DNA of 64,000 nucleotides from Tetrahymena thermophila SB210 (Eukaryota; Ciliophora; Oligohymenophorea; Hymenostomatida; Tetrahymenidae), in contig NW_002476363.1 of NCBI RefSeq assembly GCF_000189635.1, positions 659,937 to 723,936 of the forward strand, written 5' to 3'. The notes under the pieces were generated by a model. The model was not told where the DNA came from, searched no databases, and worked only from the letters and a program-made list of their open reading frames with translations. Below are positions 25,630-37,900 of this stretch, piece after piece. The position numbers were made by a program, and so were the translations under genes. Positions within the stretch are counted from its first letter, which is position 1. The number at the start of each line of letters is the position of its first letter.

Positions 25630-28120
25630 GAAAATTTCTAATAGTGTTTAAAGCAAGTAAATATATAATAGATATCTTATTTTATTTCTGATAAAACCCC
25701 TAATTATTTTGATTAAGAAATAAAGCAAAGTGAATTAAATACTTCTAATTCATTGGTTTAAGATGAGAATTTTGAATAAAATAGATAATTTTAGTAATAA
25801 AATACAGGAAATGTAAGATTTTTAACTCCACAACTAACTGCTCAAAGCTCTGCAAATTATGAAACTTTTTCTTATCAGATTGGCGATTAATTTATAAAAT
25901 TTCCTCATTTTGTTAACAATACTGAAACAATCAATACCAATAAATAGATTTTAAAAACCACTATCTAACTAACACCATTCTTGTTAAAGCAATAACAATT
26001 TTAGTTAGCAAGTAAACATTTTTAAATAAAAATTTTTATTAATTTAAAAAATATATAGTAATAGGTTTAAATAATCAATAATTAGAGCAACTTGAAAGAA
26101 ACAAATTAAGATAAAATTTATCACATACTTTTATAAATTAAGTAGGTATCAATCAATTAGTTATAAAATAATAGCTCACTATATAATCTCAGTAAACTAG
26201 AGCCAATAAGTATCTTGCTAATAACTCAGAAAAGAGTGTTGATACTACGTGCTCAACTTAAAATCCTTTAATTCTACAAAGTTAAGAATTTAGTAAGAAT
26301 AAATTATATTTTGATGAAAAAAATGGCAATAGTATTTAATTAAGTAAGGAACTAAATAAATCAATGCGGATAAAAATTTAGCTTAGAAAATATCTATTTA
26401 TAACAACAGTAGCAGAATAATAAAATAAATGAATTCAAATTTTCAAATTTAAATGACAAATTAAATTAAATGAATAGTGCATTTTAAGGCTTAATTAAAA
26501 AATTAGCTCTTGAAAACAATGAAATCAATGAATAAATTTTAAAATCTTTGTCACAAATTTCCACCACATCAAAATAACTCGACGAACGGAGCAATAACAC
26601 ATTCACCTCTTCTGGAAAAGTTTTAATTACAAACCCAAGCGATGCTAGCATGGCTATTGTAGAAAATTAGAATTTTTTTACACTTTGAAACAAATCCTTA
26701 TACAAACAATCCTAGCTAGAATATAAACAGTAAAAATCAAAACTAAATTTACTAATAAAACTCTCACTAGCATTTTTCTATTGACAATATAAATGGAATA
26801 GATTTTAATTCATCTTAATGCTGCTTCTAATAAGAATTAAATGAAATAGAGTTAAGAAACAACTTAATGCATCAATAGTTTGATAAGCAGCATAAAATAA
26901 AAGTATATAAGAATATTTAAAAAACATGAAATCATGTGAGTAAAATGAGGTAGAAAAATAAAACATATAATAAAACATTTCAAATAATAATGATATAAAT
27001 TATTACTAATAAAAAGAGCTAATAGATTAAGAAATATATAGGCAGTAGTAAGAATTATAAGAAATTCTTTTCTAATAAAATAATTCTATACTAACTAGTA
27101 TCAGTAAATTTAAAACTGAATACTAAGAATTGTAAAACGATGTCAATATACGAAATAAAGTTAAAAAACTTGAATAGTTATTAGCTAAAACAGAAGATTC
27201 TAATCATTAATAAGAATAAAATCAAAAAAGAAAGTTTTCTGGTTCAGAAAAAGAAAATAGTTAATTAAATCTTTAGTAAATTGAATAACTCACATTAATT
27301 TCAACCACAATAGTAATAGCAAAAATAAATATTACAAACCAAAACAAATTTTGAAGATTAAAAGTTTGATTCTTATATTTAATGCCTTTCAATATAATTA
27401 TCATAAAAAGAGAGAGATGTTGCTGATCTACAATTAAATTTAGCAGATAAGGAAGTTTAAATATCAGCACTCTAATTAAAAAATAATATCTAATAACTTT
27501 AAAATGAATAAATGAAGTAACAGCTTGAAAAGGCATTAAGTATTATTGAAAACATTTAACTATTATCTAGCAATTTCGCAAAGTTAAGACAATAAAAATT
27601 TAAGCAAGTAAAAAAGAATTTTAGCTAACCAGTTAAACAAAATGAAAAATTAAATACAAATTGTTAGAAAAAAAACTCATTAAAAAATATAATTTTATAT
27701 TTTAAAATGTTAATTTAAAATTAATTAGTTATTTATCACTCAAATAAATTTATAATTTTAACAAACTTTAATTTAGTTTACATTTTTAAAAGATATATTT
27801 AATGTAAATATTTATTGTATGTTTGTTTATTTGTTTATTTATAATTTTAACTCATTATTTAAGAAAAAATATATCTTGAATAACTTTATCAAAATTTGTT
27901 TATTAAAATAACAAAAAATTTAGGAGAAAAGTAAATTTAGTTAAATTTTTACTATAAAAAGAAAGAATAATAGATATTTTTTGTTATTCTAATTAATACA
28001 TTTAATCAAAAACACTTTCAAGAAAAAGAAACTGAACAAATCAATTTTCAAATAAGTATTTATATGTTTGATGAAGAACTAAAATAGCATATTTTTTATA
28101 AGAAATAAACTAATTAGTGA
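25630..28120 (+). CDS. Coiled-coil protein gene, single copy, several introns
   Basis: I do not recognise the family. The plus strand gives protein-like exons: DKTPNYFDQEIKQSELNTSN and FLTPQLTAQSSANYETFSYQ near 25.69-25.9 kb, then across an intron (GTAAACATT...ATATAG, about 26011-26058) NNQQLEQLERNKLRQNLSHT. Later come FETNPYTNNPSQ, then YQELQNDVNIRNKVKKLEQL (about 27.1 kb). A strong heptad-type coil lies at about 27.37-27.6 kb: LSQKERDVADLQLNLADKEV and LQLKNNIQQLQNEQMKQQLE. The end reads MFDEELKQHIFYKKQTNQ, with TGA at 28118-28120. The frame changes several times, which is expected from introns, though I could not place all junctions. The start codon was not found, so the 5' end is approximate. 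It is convergent with kinase K2, 116 bp apart. No signal peptide or TM helix is visible. Confidence 0.6.
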
Positions 28121-28236
28121 TTATTATTTGATAGATATTCTTTTCAAATGTAATTTAATTATACTTCGATATAAAAATTAGCTTTAAATTTGGTTTTATA
28201 TTTATGGTTTATTATTTTTGAATTAGCTCATCAACC

Positions 28237-29943
28237 TCATTTAAATTTTTGTTTCTTTATTGCTAAATTAAATTATTAAGAAATATTTATTATCTCAAAT
28301 ATATTTTTTGCAGAAACTGAATTTTGAAACAGGTTTTGTATAACACTTCTAACTAAATTATTTTACATTTAAGAGTTATCTTTAAACAGATCAATCAAGA
28401 TATCTATTTATTCTTCTAACTACTTCTTTTCTTATTATTCTTTTTCTACTAAATTTTTAATATTTTAAAGAAGACAATCTCTATCATTAAATTGTAAAAT
28501 AAATTATAATATTAAAGGTGAAAGAATTTCAACAATACTATCACCTATAACAATACATTTATAAATTGATTAGTCCACATCAGAAACGCCATTTATATAT
28601 CCATATTTTATCAAAAGTTTTTTTAAGTTGATAATTTTTTCGATTTTCCTTACTTGTATTGACTTAAAATTGTACTTTTGTATTTCGCTTTATATTTGTA
28701 TATTTTTTTCTTAGTTAATGTTGTTCATCTATGAACAAATGTTATTTTATTACTTATGCATTTAGTTGTTTTTATCATTATCAAACTGGTTTTGATTTCG
28801 ACAGTTTTTTTATTAATTTTGCATTTTAATTTGATAATTATCCTTTATGATATTTAGTTGATTCTAGTTTTTGTTTTACTCAGCAAAATAAATTTATTAA
28901 TTATTGAATTGATCTTTCTATACATTTTAAATGATTGACCATTAAGACTAATATAATCCTTTTCCATAAGAATCAATAAATGAAAATGAAAAATCATTTT
29001 GATTTTAATATGAGATTTGTTAAAGAATATTATTTTATATTTATATTAATTCAGTTTATATTTATTTAAAATCAGGTCTTTTTTTAGGATCTTTTAAAAG
29101 GCATCTTATGACCAATTTACTTACATCTTAAAATCTCTCTTAAAATAAAAGTTAATCAATTTTGTTATTATAGTGAATGAGTTAATTAAAGATCTATTTT
29201 TAATCACCTTTAAATATTTACTTGCAAGTAAACATTTCATATAAAATTAATCCAAAAGACCAAACGTCTATTTTATCGTCATATACTGAGCCTTTGTTGT
29301 TAGCAAATAGTATTTCAGGAGCCATAAAATTTGGTGTTCTTACAATTGATTTTAAATCTCTTTATACCTCTTTAGTTAGTCCATAATCTGATATTTTAGC
29401 TATAATTTTTTCTCCATCATTATGGATCAATATATTTTCAGGCTTTAAATCTCTATGCTCTAGGTTTAGTTCTTTTAATATCATCATGCCTTTAGTAATT
29501 TAAATTGCAATATCTATAACTTCTAGTGCTTATTCCAAAGTCTAAACTTCTTATTATTTTTTAATATGATAAGTGTAGAGATCCCCTTCATTGCAGTATT
29601 CAATCACTATGAATTTCATTTTTTCCGTTTCACTACTTTAATCATAAATTTTGACTAAATTTTCTAAGTTTTCAGAATATTTATCTTAAATCTTTTTTAA
29701 GACTTCATAATCTACTTAAAACCTTTATTTAAAAGAATAATTTTAGCGTTTACCATAAATCAAGCTACCAAAAAATATAAAAAATTATGTATTACTTGAA
29801 TCCTTAAAGTATTCTTTAATTACTACCTGCTATTAATTTTTTAAATCAATAGCAAAAAATATTTACGCCTATCCTCCTTATATTATGGTATTTTTATTTT
29901 TTTAGTATGTACTCTTTTATCCTACGAAAATTCTATTTTACAT
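28237..29943 (-). CDS. K2: complete Ser/Thr protein kinase with Gln-rich C-terminal extension
   Basis: The start ATG (29943-29941) opens MQNRIFVGQKSTYQKNKN. Domain, approximate residues: glycine loop GGQAQ 23-27, lysine K43 in VVIK, HRDLKPEN 163-170, DYG 186-188 (in place of DFG), APE 208-210, DVWSFG 226-231, and the closing arginine in DPKKRPDF. The catalytic Asp and Lys are present, so the kinase is probably active. After the domain comes a long Gln/Asn-rich linker and a helical C-terminus (KEQQEKKQLEEQIDILIDLF). TGA is at 28239-28237. The whole 1707-bp span reads open (568 aa). An 81-nt GTGATT...TTTAAG segment (29127-29207) may be an intron, giving 541 aa. Against K3 this copy lacks 24 residues between FTCKQIFKG and DVSKLVIRC. 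It is divergent from S-D. Confidence 0.85.
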
Positions 29944-30862
29944 TTATAATTTAATAGATTTACTATTTTTATTATATTTATCTAAATTTAATAATAATAA
30001 TAACTTTATTAAACCTCCTCCTTCATATAACAAAAAAGGCATCAAATAAATTAATTAATAAATAAATAAATAAAACTATTTTATATTTAATCTGCCAATT
30101 TAAATTTATTTTTCTTAATTAGCTTAAATTCATCCACATATTATTGATATCTAAAATAAAATAATTTAATTGGAGCTCTTAGACTAAATACTTTATGTAT
30201 CCATCAAAATAAATTATTTAGGTTAAAATATATTTAAATTGTCTTCTGTCCTTTAAAAAAAAACATTTGATTCTTACCCTCTAATAAAATAATTAATCAT
30301 GAAAATAGTTTTTAGAATTCAAAAGAAATATTTAAAAGGAGAGTAAAATTTTTTTATTTTTAAGTGATTAAAATAATCATTAAAAATTTATATGCAAATT
30401 TGATTTGCAGATAGTAGATAAATAAATACCTTACATAGGCATGTATTTATTAATAAAATTCTTTTAATTGTAGTTATTTCATGTAATAATTGTAAATATA
30501 ATGACTTTTAAAAGATATAAAAATGACTGATAGATAAATCAATAAAAGTTATATAATTATCTATGGTTTATTGGTAAAATTTTCATAACACTAATAAAAT
30601 AATTTGCTATTTAAATATACTTAATTATTAAAACTTATTAAATACCAAATTTAATACGTGTTTAGAGAAGATTATTAAATTTTTTATATTCAGCATATTC
30701 ATTCATTATAAATATTCAAATCTTTTATTTAATTAATATCTAACTATTTTTAAATCAGTTTTTGTTTTGTTTATAAAAATCAATAAAAACTTTACATTAT
30801 CAATCTATAAAAGTTTTGCAAATAAAATATAAAAGAAGCTATATAAATAGGAATATTAAGTA
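29944..30862. promoter_or_regulatory. Divergent intergenic region between K2 and S-D
   Basis: This repeats region 431-1303. It carries the GCAAAT-TTG-ATTTGC palindrome at 30394-30408 and the conserved leader before S-D. I see no gene in it. Confidence 0.5.
30394..30408. promoter_or_regulatory. Perfect inverted repeat GCAAAT-TTG-ATTTGC, third copy
   Basis: Identical to 860-874 and 12765-12779, and about 455 bp upstream of the S-D start. See the first copy for reasoning. Confidence 0.45.
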
Positions 30863-31380
30863 ATGTCAGCCGAAGTTAAAGCATAATTAGCAGAATCTCT
30901 TAATTCTATTCATGATACTTACTAACTTAAATTAAAGACTTTGTAATTAAGATATCAATCTTCATTTGATGAATTGAGTAAATTATAATATTGAATTCAT
31001 AATTTATAATCAAATGTCAATAAATAATGTTTAAAATTTATGTAAAAGCTAGCTTAAGGTTTTATTTGTGTTATGCAATCTTTTGATAATAAGATATTTT
31101 AATTTACCGCTTCAACTAAATTTGAATTTTCAACAAAGTTAGCTTATTTATCATTAAAATTTATTTTATTTTCAAGAATCAGGCATAGAAAATTTAGAAA
31201 AATAAGTAGAGGGATATTTGGCTCAAGACAGCAATTCTGGTGATCAAACTAAATCACAATTTAATTTGAACTCTTCATTACAATCTTCATGTAAATTTAT
31301 TTTTATAATATAGAGTTTGTAATTTTTTATTTATAAATAAAATAGCTTTATAATCTACTTAATATATTACCAATTTAGGA
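30863..31380 (+). CDS. S-D: small helical protein, intact copy
   Basis: Exon 1 is 30863-30977. The intron is 30978-31176 (GTAAAT...TTCAAG). Exon 2 is 31177-31290. The second intron is 31291-31378, and its removal makes the stop TGA from T31290 plus GA 31379-31380. The product matches S-A almost residue for residue (MSAEVKAQLAESLNSIHD... QVEGYLAQDSNSGDQTKSQF). The two exon lengths (115 and 114 nt) are the same as in S-A, which supports the splice calls. It is the S copy next to the only complete kinase. Confidence 0.6.
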
Positions 31381-31924
31381 AGCACATTAGGTATTTCAAA
31401 CATAACTACTACCTAATAAAATAAATGAAAATTAAACTTTATAAATTTTAAACTATATATTTAAGTTTATATCATTCAAATTTAATTTAATTTTTAATGA
31501 ATTATTAATAAAACTATTTAGAAAATTAAAGTTTTAATTTGATATTTTTGTTATGTTTCTATTATGTTAATTATTTATATATTAAATTAATTTAAAAAAA
31601 AAACTAAACCCAAAATAATATTAAATATCAGTATATTTTTGGAAAAAATAAAATAATAAAAACAATTTAATTTTTTTGTCTTTTTAAGTAATATTTCATA
31701 ATATATTTATTTTAAATTCAATAAATAATATTCTGAAATAAAAATAATTAGTTTTTTATTTTACTTACAGTACAAATAAAGCTTAATATTTAATATAAAT
31801 ATATTATTAATAGGGAAAAATGAACTTTAAAATTGAAGAATCTTTTTAGTTAAAAACAAAATATAAAATAATATGTATTATTAATATTTAATAATAATTT
31901 TCTAACATATTATCTATTTCATAT
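31381..31924. other. Convergent intergenic region between S-D and TM3
   Basis: Homologous to 1833-2360. No gene is seen. Confidence 0.4.
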
Positions 31925-34900
31925 TCAGTAAAATAAATTAAATTATTATCTATCCTCTTGGTTAACAGAATTTAATTTTATTTATTCATTAGAGTTATCC
32001 TCTTTATCTTTTTAACTCTCTTTCTAATCCATTTCTATATTTAATTCTTCGAATCCTAATATTTAATTAAAAAATTTTATGATTAAAAAAAAACTATTAT
32101 ATATATTACATTAAAAAAGAGGAGATTAGTTTTTCTAGCTGCTATATACAGTATTTGGGTTATTTTCATTATCTTTATCAATGTAATCGTATTCAGAGTT
32201 TAATTTGTGTTAATTTTCAATAGCTAAGTATTTTTGTTTTAATTTTATTAATGTATTAGAGTTATCCTCTTTATCTTTTTAACTCTCTTTTTAATTACTT
32301 ACTAAATTTAAATCTTCAAATTCTAATATTTAATTAAAAAATTTAATGATTAAAAAAAACTATTATATATATTACATTAAAAAAGAGGAGATTAGTTTTT
32401 CTAGCTGCTATATACAGTATTTGGGTTATTTTCATTATCTTTATCAATGTAATCGTATTCAGAGCTTAATTTGTATTAATTTTCAATAGCTAAGTATTTT
32501 TTTTTTAGTTTTATTAATTTATTAGTGTTATCATCTTTATCTTTTTAACTCTCTTTTTAATTACTTACTAAATTTAAATCTTCAAATTCTAATATTTAAT
32601 TAAAAAATTTAATGATTAAAATAAAACAAATAAAAATATTACATATAAAAATAGGAGACTAGTTTGTCTTGCTGGTATTTACAGTATTTGGGCTATTCAT
32701 ATTATTTTTACGAAAATAATCGCTTTCAGAGTTTAATTTTTGTTAATTTTCAGTAGCTAAGTCATTTTGTTTATTTTATTTAATAGTCTAATTAATCTAC
32801 TAATCTTTAAATAGCCTTTTATGATTTTTACCTATAAATTAAATATATTAAATATAACAAATAAAAAGAGTTTTAATACCTATTTATATCTTAACACCAG
32901 ATAATAAAAGATCATACTTTTTCTCTTCACTAAGATTTAAAAATTCTTAAAAAATTCTTTTTATTTTAGCTTTCAATTACGGATTAAATTTTTATTTTTG
33001 AAACTTTTGAACAAGTGACTTTGTATAAGAAAATTTTTAAAAAAATGAAATGATAACATTCTTAAATTACATTAAAAGTCCTATAATAACTCTTTTAATT
33101 ATTACAATAATAAACCAAGCATTGATTGTGATTATAATTATAATAGAAGTGATTACATAATAACTGAAGGGATTATTGCTAATGAATAAACAAAGTAATA
33201 CAGAAATTGAACACACGTTTGTTTGATAGAAATCAACTGTATTGTACCCGCTCAAACGATAGGGTTATAAAACATTAGATCCTATCCCATAGAGAGTAAT
33301 CACCAAAAAAATTAACACTCCTTTAATATTAGTATCTTGGGAATAGAAGTTAAGAATTATAATGATTAAAATTTTTTCTAAAATTTTCACGAATTCCCAA
33401 TAATATTTTTGGCTTTTATACTCTCTGTATAAAAAGCCATATTTCTTATATACTTAAATGTTTTGCAAATCATTTTTATTTTTGTATAGTATATAAAAAA
33501 GTCCAATAGGTATAATAAAAGCAAACACTAATAAGCAAGGAGCTACTAAGGTAGAACTATAGGTTTAGTGCTGGCTAGTGTTGCATTCATAAGTTATATT
33601 ATAAAGTATATAACTAGAATCTCCAATTACCCTGCATGAAAGAATAGCTATCATTTGAGAAACTAAATCAGGCTAAACTAAAATAAATATAAAGATCGCA
33701 GCAGTACAAATAGAATAATAACGAACTTTTATATTTGTAAATAGCCTTTATAAAATTAAACTAAGTATAAACACCATTAAATAGCCAATTGGAACACTTA
33801 GAGTAAATAGTAGTTTAAGATATATCATTGGAATATCTGTTTATATATCTTTTAATATACATTCAGCGGAATTCATTTATTATCTTACAGGTGTTCCTAA
33901 ATACTATGAAGTATCAAATATATCTTTTGTTGATAAAATTTAGTTTATATAAATAAATAAATAATCTTGATAAATTAAATAATTTTAATTTTTTTTACCT
34001 GTAGTTAATTTTATATTGAAAGTAATAATTGATCCTATTATTTGTAAATAGTTAATGAATACTTTAATATAAACACTAGCTTTTTCTCCATTTCTAGATT
34101 TTCTATCTTTTTGGTTATCATATTTGACATTTAATTTAGATTAATATTTAGTCTCTTTTAATGAAGTGATTTGATTATTCTTTAATAAGTGGCTTTTCAG
34201 AGCTACTTAAAAAGCATTTATTGCTTATTCCTCTAAGTCTCCTTTTATGGCAAGTCGAATTGAAAATAAAGTCCAGATTACTATTAAGATTGCTTTCCAT
34301 AATAAAGCACTCAATTCTTTACATTACCCACATTAATAAGATCCAACTTTAGAATAGCTTTCTCCCCAATAGCTTCCATAAATCTTATTAATTTTAAATT
34401 TATTGGTAAAGTAATATTAAAAAAATTGTATTTACATCACATTCTTCACATAGAGGTCCTATGTAACCTTCTAAGCATACTTAATTACCATAAGTATTTC
34501 CAATACAGTTTGAAGGCTTATTTACACACTCTATAACAAGAGGATTACTTTCATCTTTTCTCCAGAATCCTTAATTTACATATATAATTCCATTTTAGCA
34601 TTTTGCTCCAGAAGGACATGAATAACATTATTGTTTATCGAGAGAGTATTTATCTTATTCACAGACAACACATTCTGTATATGTATTGTAAATATTCTGA
34701 ATTTCACCATAATTACAACTTCTAAAATAAACTTCTAATTCATAAGAATAGTTAGACTCAAATTAATTAGTTTATTTATTTAAAATTTTTATAACATCAG
34801 ATTTGAACTCAATTATTGCTTATGAATTTGGAATCCCTATTAATTACATACCTTAAAAAACAAATTATTTCTATTTTAAATCAACAAATGCTGCAGAATT

Positions 34901-37900
34901 TCCTCTAATGTAATAATTTGATATATTTTTTGTTTTGGTGCTAAATTATGCTTAAATTATTATTTTATCAGCATCTAATGGAAATATTGGTATAGCTGTT
35001 TAATCTTTTAGCTAAAAAATTATATCTGGAATTTAAGCTCCACTTTTAATATTTGATAAAATTAAAGAATTAGTTGACTAATTGAAGTATTTATTTAAAT
35101 TTGTAGTCATGATTAAACCTAAATGATCAGGATATGAATTGATATTATCTCCATAAAGAGTGGCCTAGTTATTCAATATAATGCTTTAAGAGTCTATAAC
35201 TGGATTTATACCTAGATTATTAATGCATCCTCCGATAACAGCATTGTTATTTGATAGATTTGTTTTATAAATTTTGATCTATTACTGTACTGTTGATTCA
35301 CTTTCTGAGCTAATAAATAAAGCCCCACCACTTCCATTTAAAGATTGATTGTCAGTTATTTAGCAATTAGACAAAGTTAAAGTAAAAACCTATTAATTGT
35401 ATGATTAAAAATTTTAAATTATTTAAAAAAAAGAAGTATTACATCATCTGTTTAGGCTTTTAAAAACATAGCTCCTCCATCTGATATGGCAGTATTTCCA
35501 ATCATTTGAGTGTTTTATATATAATTAAGATTAGAAACCAAACCATTAATTGATATAGCACCACCGATATTGGCCTATTTTTAAATAAATATTTAAATTA
35601 CATAAAAGCTTGTATGATATTAAATTATTTTAAATACTTTTGATTCTAAAAACATAGAGTCAGATATAAAAAATTGTGTTTAGTTCAACTAGAGTATAGA
35701 GCCAAAGCATAGCATGCAAATTATTTTCTAAAATATTGTTTATTATGATATTTATAATTTAGATTAATATAGTGATATAAGTGCTCCTGAATTTATCAGA
35801 GAAATCTAGGATTGTAATACTCGTTTTGAGGATATCTAATTTATGTTTATAAATTAAGATTCTTCAATTGTTAGAGATCCTTAATTGACGCTTATTAAGT
35901 ATGTGGAAAACGTAGAGTCTTTAATTATTAATCTTTAAATTATAATACTTGTATTAATAGCATTAATTAGAAGAGGGGAAGTATTTTGTAAATTTGTTAT
36001 AATTAAATTTTAAAATCCACAATCAACAATTGAAAGGATAGATTTTTAAAGTTAAAAAAATGACACTTATTAGATGTCAGAAAGCAATGTTATTTGATTC
36101 AAATAATCAGGATAGGTTTAGTTAAAATTATTATTATTAATATTAAAAAGAGTAACATTAGAATTTTAGGTATTCAAAAAATATGAGTTGGTCTAGCCTA
36201 AAATATTGGTTAACTCTCCTTCATAGAATAGAATCTAGCTTAATAAATTCTAATTTTCTGATTATCTGAATATTGATTAAAAAAAAAATTTAATATTATA
36301 TTTAATTTTCATTATTTTATGGTAATAATTTTATGTTAATAAATATTTTTATCGAATCCATTGATTAAATGGGCACCTTGTGCTCATAAAAAAATCAAAA
36401 TTTATAAAACACGCACTAGTTAAGCATAATTTAAAACCATTTTTATCTTAAATTAAAATAATTTACATTATTGAAATCGAGGAAGAATAAGAACTAAGTG
36501 TATAGATATTACTAAAGTTAGATGATTTACACACAAAATTTAAATTTGAGTTTTGTGAATTTATGTAAAATGCACCACCATCATTCTAAGCATAACCTTC
36601 TATAAATGAAGATTTTTCTATAAAAATATTTGTTTCTGAACTAAGACTCTCTAAGTAAATAAACGAGCCTTAGCTTGCTGTGGATTGACTAAAATTTGAA
36701 GAAAGAATTTACAAATTGTTTGATTTAGCTCTTAAGCAACCTCCTTATTATATTAAAGTTGTTACATTATCTGTGATATTAAATGAAGATTGCTTGCAAT
36801 TAGCGTTAATGATGGTTATATTTTGACCAACTATATATTGAAAATTAATGATACTACTAGATACTGAATTAATATATTGGTTATTAACTAAATATATAGA
36901 ACCTACTGGATTAATTGCCTGAATTGCAGAAGTTGAATAAGTTTAGGTATTAAGAATTGCATTTAATCTATTTTAGCTAAAAATTGAGTTTCTAATTATT
37001 ATATTAGAAGTATAAGTGGAAGTAATTAAAATTGGATTAGCTTAGGAGCTATTTTAATTTTATTCAAAATATGAACTTGTGATAACTACTTTTGATAAAT
37101 TTATTACTGAATTTCTATAAGCTTTATTTCTTATTACTAAAATAGAATTACTTATTGCTTTTATATAGCTTGATTATAGATTAGTTATGTTAATCTTTTT
37201 TACTTCATTGAAAATTAAACATCCACCATACTCTCTATTGACTAAATTATCAAAAAATTTTTTTTCATTTAAGCAAGAAATATTGCTAATTGAGACTAGA
37301 GAAGATTAGGATAATGAACAAAATGCTATTTCTTATTGGTTTTTTACTGTAACTTCAGTTATTAAAACTGAAAAAATTTGTTCAGTGAGAACTAATTAAG
37401 TAATTCCGAGGTAGATATCTGATTAAACTTAAGAAGAGGGAAAGTAAGAATTATCAGTGAAATTTAAATAACTCATATTTAAAGTGTGTTAGGGAAGAGG
37501 ATTTATTGAATAAATAGCATCAAAAAAGAGATAATTGTGTGTTGTATAAAATGAGTTATTGTACATAGTTATATTCTAGAACTAAAATGTTTTATTTTTT
37601 TGTTAGATTGTGCTCACAGTTGAGAATATCTATAAATTACAAAACTGATTATTGGATATTGTCATATTAGCTACATTGAATTCACCAGCTTCAAATAACT
37701 AACCAGAGAATTGTGGATAGTAAGTTTAATTTATATCGCATAGATTACTTTAAATTATAAAAGTATCAATAATAACATTAACATCGCTCTCTTAGGTTAA
37801 TATACTGAAATTTTCACTTAATTTACAGCTATCAATTAGAATATTTTAAAGTACAATCTATTTAATATAATAAAAATATTTCATTTTTAATTTACAGTTT

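Noticed and set aside
27273-27536. Minus-strand 87-codon frame
   Set aside because: It is antisense to the strong coiled-coil exon of the plus-strand gene.
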